43,312 nt of DNA from Giesbergeria sp. Its GTDB lineage: Bacteria; Pseudomonadota; Gammaproteobacteria; Burkholderiales; Burkholderiaceae_C. The notes under the pieces were generated by a model. It did not search any database and was not told where the DNA came from. It worked only from the letters and a program-made list of their open reading frames with translations. Position 1 is the stretch's first letter, and every line of letters begins with the position of its first letter. Shown piece after piece: positions 8,986-16,708 of the stretch. The stretch spans positions 1-43,312 of the forward strand of contig JAKLLE010000028.1 of NCBI GenBank assembly GCA_023150295.1, given 5' to 3'. A program made the translations under genes and the position numbers.

Positions 8986-9027
8986 TTTGAGGCACACTTT
9001 TCCTTCCAAACGCACCCAGGCAAAGTC

Positions 9028-10284
9028 ATGGCCTTATCTACAGCAGTCCCTCGCATCGAATACCTGAAGGTTCAGAACTTTCGGGCTCTGCAGAACATTG
9101 AGCTCAAGAACATCACGCCCTTGACGGTGCTGCTGGGGCCCAATGGCAGCGGCAAGTCCACCTTGTTTGATGTATTCAACTTTCTGTCTGAGTGCTTTCA
9201 AGGGGGGCTGCGCCAGGCGTGGGATCGGCGAGGCCGTGGGCGCGAGCTTAAAACCCGTGGGGTGCAGGGGCCTGTGATCATCGAGATCAAGTACCGCGAG
9301 CGCCCCAAGACGCCGCTCATTACCTACCATTTGTCGATTGATGAAACGCCCAAGGGCCCTGTGGTGGCAGAAGAATGGCTGGAGTGGCGCAGGGGGTCTT
9401 TAGGCCGTCCCTTTAAATTCCTAACCTACCGACACGGTATGGGCAGCGTGGTGAGTGGCGACCAGCCCGATGAGAGCGATCAGCGGCAGGAGGTGCCCTT
9501 GCGCGGCCCCGATCTGATTGCGGTCAACACGCTGGGACAGATTGCCCAGCACCCCCGTGTGGCTGCGCTGCGCGACTTCATCACCGATTGGTATGTGTCT
9601 TATTTGTCGGTGGACAACACTCGCTCGCAACCGGAATCGGGCCCGCAAGAGCGACTGTCAAAAACCGGCGATAACCTGGCCAATGTCATTCAATACCTGA
9701 AGGAGAGCCACCCCGAGCAGTTGGAGCGGGTGATGGAGGTGCTGCGTGAGCGCATCCCCCGGCTGGAGCGAATCGACGCGACGCCGATGCCGGATGGCCG
9801 CTTGCTGCTGCAGGTGAAGGACGCCCCGTTCGAGCAGCCAGTGCTGTCCAAGTTTGCATCCGATGGTACCTTGAAGATGCTTGCCTATTTGACGGTGCTG
9901 TACGACCCGATGCCGCCCCAGTTTGTGGGTATTGAGGAGCCTGAGAATTTTTTGCACCCTAGGTTGTTGCCTGAGCTGGGAGAGGAGTGTCGATTGGCCT
10001 CTGAGCGCACGCAGCTGTTGGTGACCACGCACTCTCCGTTCTTTTTGAACAGCTGTCGCCCAGAGGAAGTGCGCATCTTGTACCGAGACGATCAGGGCTT
10101 CACCCAAGCCCGCTCGGCGAGCGACATCATTGGCATCAAGGAGTTCATGGCGGCAGGGGCCTCTTTGGGACACTTGTGGATGGAGGGCCAGTTTGGTATG
10201 AGCGATCCGCTGCGCAACCAGGGCGCTCCATGGTCGCTCCAGAGCGTGGAACCGCAAGGTAAGCGGGGGCGCCGTGGCCGTTGA
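9028..10284 (+). CDS. AAA (AAA_21-type) ATPase of a two-gene ATPase/TOPRIM cassette
   Basis: A 418-residue soluble ABC/SMC-like ATPase. The N-terminus [17 protein letters not shown] is typical of OLD/RecF-like ATPases. Walker A is GPNGSGKST (37-45), a signature-like segment SDGTLK lies near 278, Walker B is IEEPE (302-306), and an H-loop histidine is at 335 in VTTHSP. It overlaps the following DUF4276 gene by 11 bp, so the two are translationally coupled. ATPase plus TOPRIM partners are the architecture of several phage-defence systems (PARIS AriA/AriB is an established example), but I do not claim this is PARIS. The ATG at 9028 was chosen because the upstream part of the same frame is the hsdM/hsdS scar. 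A weak AGG lies upstream. Confidence 0.85.
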   Translation: MALSTAVPRIEYLKVQNFRALQNIELKNITPLTVLLGPNGSGKSTLFDVFNFLSECFQGGLRQAWDRRGRGRELKTRGVQGPVIIEIKYRERPKTPLITYHLSIDETPKGPVVAEEWLEWRRGSLGRPFKFLTYRHGMGSVVSGDQPDESDQRQEVPLRGPDLIAVNTLGQIAQHPRVAALRDFITDWYVSYLSVDNTRSQPESGPQERLSKTGDNLANVIQYLKESHPEQLERVMEVLRERIPRLERIDATPMPDGRLLLQVKDAPFEQPVLSKFASDGTLKMLAYLTVLYDPMPPQFVGIEEPENFLHPRLLPELGEECRLASERTQLLVTTHSPFFLNSCRPEEVRILYRDDQGFTQARSASDIIGIKEFMAAGASLGHLWMEGQFGMSDPLRNQGAPWSLQSVEPQGKRGRRGR

Positions 10285-10885
10285 TACCCTGTATGTGTTG
10301 GTGGAAGAGCCGTCTATGGAGGAGGCTTTGCAACGCCTGCTGCCCAAGATGCTTGGACAGGGCGTTACGGCAGAGATTCGGCAGTTTCAGTGCAAGGACG
10401 ATTTGCTCAAACAGCTGCCCCAGCGTCTGATGGGTTATGCCCAATGGCTGCCAGACACGGCCAAGGTGCTGGTGATCGTGGATCGGGATGACGATGACTG
10501 CCTGCAGCTCAAGGACCGTCTGGAGCAGATGGCCCACAAAGCCGGTCTGGGAACGCGGCAACGCCAGGTTCAGGGGCAATTTCAGGTCATCAATCGTATT
10601 GCCATCGAGGAACTGGAAGCCTGGTTTTTTGGCGACTGGGAGGCTGTGCGCACGGCCTACCCCAAAGTGGACAACAGTGTTCCCCAAAGGGCTGGATACC
10701 GTAACCCCGATGCCATCAAAGGTGGCACCTGGGAGGCACTCGAGAGAGAGCTCCAGAAGAAGGGCTATTTCAAGCAAGGTTTGCGCAAGCTGGAACTGGC
10801 GCGAAGCGTTGCGAGTCATATGGATCCGGCGCGGAATCGATCCCAGAGCTTTTGTTGCCTGCGCGATGCCTTGGCGCAGATTTGA
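10274..10885 (+). CDS. DUF4276-family TOPRIM-like putative nuclease
   Basis: A 203-residue protein with the hallmarks of DUF4276: an N-terminal acidic motif V10-E-E (TOPRIM glutamate position), [11 protein letters not shown] with D70 and D72 (the D-x-D metal site), and [11 protein letters not shown] (112-121), the family's signature. It starts at GTG 10274, inside the end of the ATPase gene. A downstream ATG (residue 15) would remove the acidic motif and is unlikely. As a TOPRIM-fold protein it probably cuts nucleic acid under control of the adjacent ATPase. That role is inferred from analogous pairs. Both genes are full length while every flanking restriction gene is broken. Confidence 0.8.
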   Translation: MAVDTLYVLVEEPSMEEALQRLLPKMLGQGVTAEIRQFQCKDDLLKQLPQRLMGYAQWLPDTAKVLVIVDRDDDDCLQLKDRLEQMAHKAGLGTRQRQVQGQFQVINRIAIEELEAWFFGDWEAVRTAYPKVDNSVPQRAGYRNPDAIKGGTWEALERELQKKGYFKQGLRKLELARSVASHMDPARNRSQSFCCLRDALAQI

Positions 10886-10917
10886 TGCCCCGTTCCGCTG
10901 ACGCAGGTAGTATTTTC

Positions 10918-11112
10918 ATGAAAACACCTCTTGGCAAACTTGAGCGTATCCAATTGCGCAAGGCTTGGATCCATGAGGCTGGCGAGTTCACTTCATGGCT
11001 GGCGCAAGCAGAAAGCCTGCGCAAGTACAAGTACCCGCCGGATCAGCAGGATGCGGCGGTGGATTTGGTACTGCAACAGGCGCAGGCGTTGGGCGAGAGC
11101 TGGGCCGCATGA
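10918..11112 (+). pseudogene. Chimeric remnant: DUF4268-like N-terminus joined to the hsdR C-terminus
   Basis: This 64-codon open frame has two halves. LGKLERIQLRKAWIHEAGEF resembles the start of DUF4268 proteins that accompany type I systems. It is followed within a few residues by SLRKYKYPPDQQDAAVDLVL, matching the C-terminal end of HsdR (kYgYPPDkQ..A...VL.QAe.L...W). The fusion point is near 11010. One deletion would thus have removed most of a DUF4268 gene and nearly all of hsdR. A product could be made, but no function is expected. Its stop overlaps the next gene's ATG. Confidence 0.65.
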
Positions 11113-11465
11113 CATCCGGCGAGCCACCCCCCGGCTGTCAGGTGGTGCACTGGCACCCGGAGGCCCCGCCCAAGCCCGCAGAGGGCGCGCCCTGCAATGG
11201 CTGCGGCCTGTGCTGCCTGGCCGAGCCTTGCCCGCTGGGGGTGCTGGTGTCACGTCGGCGCACAGGGCCGTGTGCTGCGTTGCGCTGGAGCGAGGCAGAC
11301 GGGCGCTATCTCTGCGGCATGGTCCAGGAGCCCGGCGCGGTGACCGGCTGGACGTGGCCCTGGGCCGTGCGCTGGCAAAAGGCCTTGGCGCGGCGATGGA
11401 TTGCGGCGGAGGTGGGGTGCGACGCCAGCCTGCAGGCGCAGGCTCCCAGTCCCCCATCGGGCTGA
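11109..11465 (+). CDS. Small YkgJ-like Cys-cluster protein
   Basis: A 118-residue protein with GAPCNGCGLCCLAEPCPLG in its first third, the C-x2-C-x2-CC pattern of the YkgJ-type putative zinc/iron-chelating family, and two further cysteines (GPCAALRW, YLCGMV). The ATG overlaps the stop of the hsdR remnant (ATGA), and no signal peptide is visible. The Trp-rich middle and the final PSPPSG look unstructured. The biochemical role of this family is unknown. The overlap with the relic suggests it was already the neighbour of hsdR before the island decayed. Confidence 0.7.
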   Translation: MTSGEPPPGCQVVHWHPEAPPKPAEGAPCNGCGLCCLAEPCPLGVLVSRRRTGPCAALRWSEADGRYLCGMVQEPGAVTGWTWPWAVRWQKALARRWIAAEVGCDASLQAQAPSPPSG

Positions 11466-11471
11466 CCCAGG

Positions 11472-12362
11472 TCAGACGCCCGGCACCGCCACGCGCACCG
11501 TCCAGATGGCTGCTTCGCGGGCGTTTTTTCGCAGGTGCTCGTGAAAATCCGGGGCCACACACAGAAACAGGGTGTGGCCGTCGGGGCCGCCCAGGGTGCA
11601 GGCAAAGACGCCCATGTCACCGGTGGAGATTTCGTCCAGCACTTTGCCGCCTTCGGCCACGCGCAGCACCCGGCGGCCAATGGCATCTGCCAGCCACACA
11701 GCGCCCTCGGCGTCCAGCGTGGCGCCGTCAGGGGCCACCTTGGCCTGGGGAATCACCGTGGCCAGCTCGCGCCCTTCGGGCAGGGGGCCAAACACCGCCC
11801 AGTCCCGGCGCGGCCCCAGGCCATGGTCGGGGTGCACGTCAAAGGCCGAGATGCGGTTGCCAAACGTCTCGACCACGATGAGGGTCTTGCCGTCGGGCGT
11901 GACCATGGCGCCGTTGGGAAAGTACAGGCCATCGGCAACGTTGCGCACCGCGCCTTCGGGCGACACGCAGGCCAGGCTGGCGGTCTCCACGGGCGCACCG
12001 CCCATCAGGTCGAAACCGAAATTGCCCACGTAGGCATGGCCGTGGCGATCGACGGCCATGTCGTTGGCGTGGCCCCTGGCAACGCCCGAGAGGTCGGCGT
12101 GCTCAACGATGCGGCCGTCGGCTTCGCGGCGCAGCAGCTTGCGGTCGCGCATCGAAACGATGAGCAGCCGCCCATCGGGCAGCCATCCCAGGCCCGATGG
12201 TTGTTCAGGCACTTCGGCCATTTTTTCCACCTGCCCATCCATGCCCACGGCGATGACTTGGTGGGTATAGAAATCCGACAGCCACAGACGGCCTTCGCGC
12301 CAGCGCGGGCCTTCGAGAAAGGTGTAGCCAGAAACCAGGGTTGCAAATTCGGGGGATGCCAT
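11472..12362 (-). CDS. SMP-30/gluconolactonase (LRE)-type beta-propeller protein
   Basis: A 296-residue protein. FLEGPRWREGRLWLSDF near the N-terminus carries the metal-binding glutamate (EGPxW) of the SMP-30 family. HANDMAVD (metal Asn/Asp site), GLYFPNGAMVTPDGKTL and LDAEGAVWLAD follow, the usual order of blades. Members are lactonases acting on sugar lactones or related esters, but the substrate cannot be read from the sequence. It has no signal peptide and is therefore cytoplasmic. It is co-oriented with the ctlX-like gene upstream (about 85 bp gap) and ends 6 bases from the convergent Cys-cluster gene. Confidence 0.88.
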   Translation of the reverse strand: MASPEFATLVSGYTFLEGPRWREGRLWLSDFYTHQVIAVGMDGQVEKMAEVPEQPSGLGWLPDGRLLIVSMRDRKLLRREADGRIVEHADLSGVARGHANDMAVDRHGHAYVGNFGFDLMGGAPVETASLACVSPEGAVRNVADGLYFPNGAMVTPDGKTLIVVETFGNRISAFDVHPDHGLGPRRDWAVFGPLPEGRELATVIPQAKVAPDGATLDAEGAVWLADAIGRRVLRVAEGGKVLDEISTGDMGVFACTLGGPDGHTLFLCVAPDFHEHLRKNAREAAIWTVRVAVPGV

Positions 12363-12447
12363 GGTGCGTTGTCTCCTGCAGGGTTGTGGTGAACCCCATG
12401 GTAGGTGGCGATATTGGTGCGCTGGGGGGCAATCTGTCGCTCAGGCG

Positions 12448-13368
12448 TCAGCGGGGCGCCAGGTGGATGCCCGCCAGCATGCAGCGCACCGAGCCGCCCG
12501 CCAGTTCGATGGTGGGCACGCGCAGCGGCAGCAGCGTGGCGCTGCGTTCGATCACGGCCTTCTGCGCGGTGCTCAGGCTGGCAGCGGCGCGCTCGGACAG
12601 CGCCAGCAGCCGCTGGCCGCCGCGCCCGGTCAGCTCCAGCGCGTTGCCCGCGAATTCGCCGATCTGGCGCGCGTCGAGTTCGATGACGTCGCGCCCGCTC
12701 TCGCGCAGCCGCGCGTGCACGGCCTCGCGGCGCCGCAGGTCGGCGATAAGGTGAAAGCCCCCGAGCGCGAAGTCGGTGCCCACGCACAGCATCACGTTGG
12801 TGTGGTAGCAGGGCCGACCCTGCGCATCGGCGGTGGCAAACGCCATGGGCTCGAAGTTGAAATGCGTGCAAAAGCGCTCCAGCGCCACCGGGTCGGCACG
12901 GTTCGATTGCGCGGTGTAGGCGATGCGGCCGATGTGGTCCAGCACCATGGCGCCCGTGCCCTCCAAAAACATGCCGTCGTGCTCCAGGCCCGAGTAGTCG
13001 ATCACGTCCTGCACGCGGTAGCGGGCCTTGAGCATCTCGATGATGTCGCCGCGCCGCTCCCGCCGCCGGTTGGCGGCGTACATGGGGTAGAGCGCCACAT
13101 GGCCACCCGCGTGGGTGGAGAACCAGTTGTTCGGGAACACGGCGTCGGGCGTCGCCGGGTCGTGGCTGTCGAACAGGTGCACGCGCACGCCGGCGGCTTC
13201 GAGCCGGGCGGCGGCCTCGGTCACCTCGGCATGGGCCTGCGCGGCCACGCTGGCGGCCGTGGCCGGGCGCTGGAAGGCGTTGTCGGCGGCGGTCTCGGGG
13301 TTGGGGTGGAAGTGGTGCGGGCGCACCATGGCGACGGCGGCGGGGGCTTGGAGAGAGGGCGGGGGCAT
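12448..13368 (-). CDS. ctlX: CtlX-type citrulline/arginine amidinohydrolase
   Basis: A 306-residue member of the amidinotransferase/arginine-deiminase fold. PDAVFPNNWFSTHAGGH matches the conserved N-terminal block of the citrulline-utilisation hydrolase (CtlX) family. LEHDGMFLEGTGAMVLD carries the catalytic acid region, YHTNVMLCVG the catalytic His, and GGSVRCMLAGIHLAPR the catalytic Cys near the end. The start ATG at 13368 leads straight into a polar N-terminus before MVRPHHFHPN; an internal ATG at that point is possible. It is transcribed divergently from an Lrp/AsnC regulator with 135 bp between, the common arrangement for amino-acid catabolic genes controlled by an adjacent Lrp-type sensor. 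The exact substrate is inferred. Confidence 0.82.
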   Translation of the reverse strand: MPPPSLQAPAAVAMVRPHHFHPNPETAADNAFQRPATAASVAAQAHAEVTEAAARLEAAGVRVHLFDSHDPATPDAVFPNNWFSTHAGGHVALYPMYAANRRRERRGDIIEMLKARYRVQDVIDYSGLEHDGMFLEGTGAMVLDHIGRIAYTAQSNRADPVALERFCTHFNFEPMAFATADAQGRPCYHTNVMLCVGTDFALGGFHLIADLRRREAVHARLRESGRDVIELDARQIGEFAGNALELTGRGGQRLLALSERAAASLSTAQKAVIERSATLLPLRVPTIELAGGSVRCMLAGIHLAPR

Positions 13369-13503
13369 GGTCTTGCGGTGGTGGGGGAGGGGTGCCCACG
13401 GAGGGCGGTGCAGGCATTGTGCGAACAGCCACTGCCAACAAAAAGACGGCAAACTGGTCAAATAGCTGCAAAAATTGGCGAAACGCCAGCGCACAAACGC
13501 ACC

Positions 13504-13935
13504 ATGACCAAGCTCGACGACACCGACCGCGAAATCCTCAGCATCCTGCGCGCCGACGCGCGCACCCCCGTGGCTACGCTGGCGCACAAGCTGCGTGTCT
13601 CGCGCGGCACGGTGCAGAACCGGCTGCGCAAGATGGAGGAGGGCGGTGTCATCGTCGGCTACACGGTGCGCCTGCGGCCCGACTCGGAGCCGCAGCGCAT
13701 CCGCGCCTGGATGTGCATCGCCGTGGAGGGCAACGCCGCGCCCGAGGTGATCCGCGCGCTGCGCGGCGAGCCCATGGTGGGCACGCTGCACACCACCAAC
13801 GGCCGCTGGGACATCGTGGCCGAGCTGCGCGCCGAAAGCCTGGAGGCCTTCGACGCGGCGCTGGGGCGCATCCGCCTCACGCCGGGCATCGCCAACACCG
13901 AGACCAGCATCCTGCTGTCCACCTACAAGGCCTAA
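13504..13935 (+). CDS. Lrp/AsnC-family transcriptional regulator
   Basis: A 143-residue protein with an N-terminal winged helix (LDDTDREILSILRADARTPV, then LRVSRGTVQNRLRKMEEGGV) and a C-terminal RAM/AsnC effector domain ending ANTETSILLSTYKA. It probably senses an amino acid. From its divergent position it is the likely regulator of the ctlX-like gene; the 135-bp intergenic region contains ttggcgaaacgcca-like symmetry. Its stop codon overlaps the left end of the palindromic element at 13935-14039. Confidence 0.88.
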   Translation: MTKLDDTDREILSILRADARTPVATLAHKLRVSRGTVQNRLRKMEEGGVIVGYTVRLRPDSEPQRIRAWMCIAVEGNAAPEVIRALRGEPMVGTLHTTNGRWDIVAELRAESLEAFDAALGRIRLTPGIANTETSILLSTYKA

Positions 13936-14039
13936 TACGGATTTGCCTTCAACCGTATAACGTCGTTGGTTTGCCTCGCCGTGCTACAGCACTGTCTTCG
14001 GCTTCCCGCCTAGTTATCCGATTGAATGCAAACCCGTAT
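13935..14039. repeat. 105-bp inverted-repeat element between convergent genes
   Basis: The left end atacggatttgccttcaacc and the right end (reverse complement atacgggtttgcattcaatc) match at most positions over about 27 bp, giving a large imperfect hairpin. It lies between convergent genes. Its left edge overlaps the TAA of the Lrp gene, and its right part supplies the last codons and stop of the diguanylate cyclase. It may act as a bidirectional transcription end and looks like a small non-autonomous repeat. Confidence 0.65.
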
Positions 14040-15273
14040 AAAACTCCTGGTGGCTCCCGTCGGGCAGCGCCAGCATGGTGCGTGCGCGCCCGGCCTGTTT
14101 GCCCGCGTAGAGCGCCAGATCCGCGCGCTGCAGCAGGGACTCGAGGCTGTCCTCACCGGGCAGGCGCTGGGCCACGCCCGCCGTCATGCCCGCCACGATG
14201 CGCTGGCCCTCGTGCTCCACCGGGGTTTCGGCCAGGCGTTGCGCCAGGCGCCGCGCGGCCTGGGCTGCGCAGTGCAGGTCGGCGCTGGGCAGCAGCACGG
14301 CAAATTCTTCGCCCCCCAGGCGGCCCACCGTGTCGATGCTGCGAAAGCACCCGTGGCTCAGTTGTGCCAGGGTGCGCAGCACCGCGTCACCGGCGGCGTG
14401 GCCGTATTGGTCGTTGATGCGCTTGAAGTGGTCCAGGTCGATGAGCACCAGCGACAGCGGGCTGGCGTCGCGCTGCGTGCGCGCCAGGTCCAGCGCAAAG
14501 CGGCGGCTGAATTCGCGCCGGTTCACCAGACCGGTGAGCGGGTCGGTGGTGGCCTGGCGCTCCAGCTCGGCCTGCAGCTCGATGCGTTGGGCGATTTCGG
14601 TTTGCAGCGCGGCGTTGGTTTCGCTCAAGCGTTGGCGCAGGGCAAATTCCTGGCGCTGCACGCGTTGCAAGCGTGCCGCCGTCATGTAGCCCACCAGGGC
14701 AGGAAGGGTGAGCAAAAAGACCAGGCCCAGCAGCACGCCTGTGGGCCGCCCCAGCAGCACAAAGCTCAGCAGGCTTCCCACTACGCCCCACACGGCGACT
14801 GGCAGGTAGGCCACCACGCGCCCCGGCAAAAAAAGGAACATGCAGAACTGCATGAACATCACCATGCCCACCGTCCAGAAACGCACGTCCTCGCGCACAT
14901 GGAACAGCAGGAAGTAGAACGGGTAGCCGATCACCGCGATCCAGGCCACCAGCCGCCCATCGGTGGCCCAACGCGGCTGGCTGCGCAGCACCCAGATGGC
15001 GCCCAGCAGCAGCATGGCCATCAACGCCCGGTACAACAGCAGTTGCCAGAACAAGGCGTTGCCCGCACCCAACGCCTGCAGGTCGGGCAGTGCAAACAGC
15101 AGCATCAGGCCCGCCCACAGCGCCAGGGCCAGCCGCAGTTGCCGGGCCATGGCGTCCTGCACACTGGCGCGGAAGGCCTGTTCGCAATCCGCATCCTTGA
15201 ACTCGGCACGCCAGACCGAGATGGGCACATGCGCCGACGCGGCGGGTGGGGGCGGGGTGGTGGTCGCAATCAT
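14014..15273 (-). CDS. Membrane-bound diguanylate cyclase (GGDEF)
   Basis: A 419-residue protein with a cytoplasmic N-terminus, about six membrane helices (residues 45-215), a short coiled linker and a C-terminal GGDEF domain. TDPLTGLVNRREF, DLDHFKRINDQYGHAAGD and the active-site loop GRLGGEEFAVL are all present, so it should make cyclic di-GMP from GTP. RSID, five residues before GGEEF, fits the RxxD inhibitory I-site. The last residues and stop lie inside the adjacent palindromic element, so the natural C-terminus may have been altered. The ATG at 15273 is the only suitable start before the first conserved residues. Its close relative is divergently transcribed next door. Confidence 0.92.
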   Translation of the reverse strand: MIATTTPPPPAASAHVPISVWRAEFKDADCEQAFRASVQDAMARQLRLALALWAGLMLLFALPDLQALGAGNALFWQLLLYRALMAMLLLGAIWVLRSQPRWATDGRLVAWIAVIGYPFYFLLFHVREDVRFWTVGMVMFMQFCMFLFLPGRVVAYLPVAVWGVVGSLLSFVLLGRPTGVLLGLVFLLTLPALVGYMTAARLQRVQRQEFALRQRLSETNAALQTEIAQRIELQAELERQATTDPLTGLVNRREFSRRFALDLARTQRDASPLSLVLIDLDHFKRINDQYGHAAGDAVLRTLAQLSHGCFRSIDTVGRLGGEEFAVLLPSADLHCAAQAARRLAQRLAETPVEHEGQRIVAGMTAGVAQRLPGEDSLESLLQRADLALYAGKQAGRARTMLALPDGSHQEFYTGLHSIG

Positions 15274-15396
15274 GGGCACAGGGCAAGCGTATGACAGATG
15301 ACGCCATGGCGACCCCCGGACAAGCCAGATGGCCGACGAACAGGCCCCGCAGCAGGCGCATCGGGGCACAATGGATGAAAAGAACACCGGACACCC

Positions 15397-16701
15397 ATGC
15401 GAAACCGCCTGAAATCCCTGTTGGGCCTTCCAGACGCGCTGGAGGGCATGGAGCAGCTTGCCTCCAGTGCGCAATGGCGTATCAACGAATGGTGCGCCGA
15501 GTTCAGCGATCCGCACACCGAGGCGGGCTACCAACAGCATTGCCAGCATTTCACGGCACGCCAGCTCTTGCTCGCGCTGGGCACCTGGGTGGTGTTGATT
15601 CTGCTGTTTGGCATTCCGGACTACCTGGCCATGGGCTGGTCGGCCCCGTTCCAGGGGCTGTTGGCCATGCGTGTGGGTGTGGCGCTGTGCGTGCTGGCGC
15701 TGATGCGGGCCGTGCTGCGCAACCCGCTGATGGCCACCCGCGGGCGGTGGACCACGGTGGTGGAGTTCATCGGCCTGGCCAGCTTCATGCTGGTCTATGT
15801 GCTGCGGCCCGAGATCGCCATGTGGACCTACGCACTGACGCTGCTGATGCTGATCATGCTGTTCGTCTTTGTGCCCAACCGCCTGTGCAACGCGCTGGCG
15901 GTGGCGGTGGCTGGGGCCTTGCTCACGCTGGCCATGGTCGGCCAAAGCCGCAGCTTGCAAACCCGCGAACTCGTGGTGCTGAGCCTGGTGCTGGCACTGC
16001 CCATCGTGACCGGCTATGTGAGCGCCTGGCGCGTGCAGATGCTGCAGCGCCAGCAGTACGCGCTGCTGATGGCGGCGCGCGCCAACAACGCGCAGCTGCG
16101 CCAGGAGGTGGAGCAGCGCAGCGCCCTGCAGGAGGCGTTGCGCATCCAGGCCAGCATCGACCCGCTCACCGGGCTGAACAACCGGCGCGAGTACGAAAAG
16201 CTCTTTGCCCGCGAAATGGCCCGCGCCCGGCGCGAGGGGCGTGCCATGTCGCTGGTCATGCTGGACCTGGACCATTTCAAGCACGTCAACGACGACCACG
16301 GCCACGCTGCGGGCGACGAGGTGCTGCGCCGTGTGGCGCAACTGTGCCGCGAGAATTTCCGCGAGGTGGACATTGCCGGGCGCCTGGGGGGTGAGGAGTT
16401 TGTCGTGCTCATGCCCCACACGGCGCTGCGCGAGGCGGGCGAGGTGGCGCGGCGCTTCCTGCAGGTGCTGTCGGACACCGAGATTGCTTTCGAAGGCTTG
16501 CGACTGCGCGTGCAGGCCACCGCCGGGGTGGCCGAACTGCAAGCCCACGAGGATCATCTCGAAACCCTGCTGCAGCGCGCCGACCACGCCCTGTACGCAG
16601 GCAAGCAGACCGGCCGCAACCGCGTGATGCTGGCGCTGCCCGACGGGCAGGTGCAGCACTACCAGGGCGGCGCCATGGCGCCCACGGAGCCGGGTGTTTG
16701 A
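15397..16701 (+). CDS. Membrane-bound diguanylate cyclase (GGDEF), paralog of neighbour
   Basis: A 434-residue protein with the same plan as the preceding gene: N-terminal polar segment, six hydrophobic helices (about 55-215), coiled-coil linker, GGDEF domain. IDPLTGLNNRREYEKLFARE, DLDHFKHVNDDHGHAAGDE and GRLGGEEFVVL are visible, and REVD at the I-site position suggests product inhibition. The shared architecture and similar N-terminal motifs (W-x-AEF-x-D) indicate an old duplication followed by inversion of one copy. The 123-bp divergent gap presumably holds both promoters. The signal sensed by the membrane part is unknown. Confidence 0.92.
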   Translation: MRNRLKSLLGLPDALEGMEQLASSAQWRINEWCAEFSDPHTEAGYQQHCQHFTARQLLLALGTWVVLILLFGIPDYLAMGWSAPFQGLLAMRVGVALCVLALMRAVLRNPLMATRGRWTTVVEFIGLASFMLVYVLRPEIAMWTYALTLLMLIMLFVFVPNRLCNALAVAVAGALLTLAMVGQSRSLQTRELVVLSLVLALPIVTGYVSAWRVQMLQRQQYALLMAARANNAQLRQEVEQRSALQEALRIQASIDPLTGLNNRREYEKLFAREMARARREGRAMSLVMLDLDHFKHVNDDHGHAAGDEVLRRVAQLCRENFREVDIAGRLGGEEFVVLMPHTALREAGEVARRFLQVLSDTEIAFEGLRLRVQATAGVAELQAHEDHLETLLQRADHALYAGKQTGRNRVMLALPDGQVQHYQGGAMAPTEPGV

Positions 16702-16708
16702 AGCCGTG

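Noticed and set aside
8821-9027. N-terminal extension of the ATPase from ATG 8821
   Set aside because: The extension matches HsdM/HsdS ends, and the ATPase family sequence begins only after 9028.
14026-15294. Plus-strand frame of 422 codons over the first diguanylate cyclase
   Set aside because: Q/H/R-rich shadow of the GGDEF gene with no motif.
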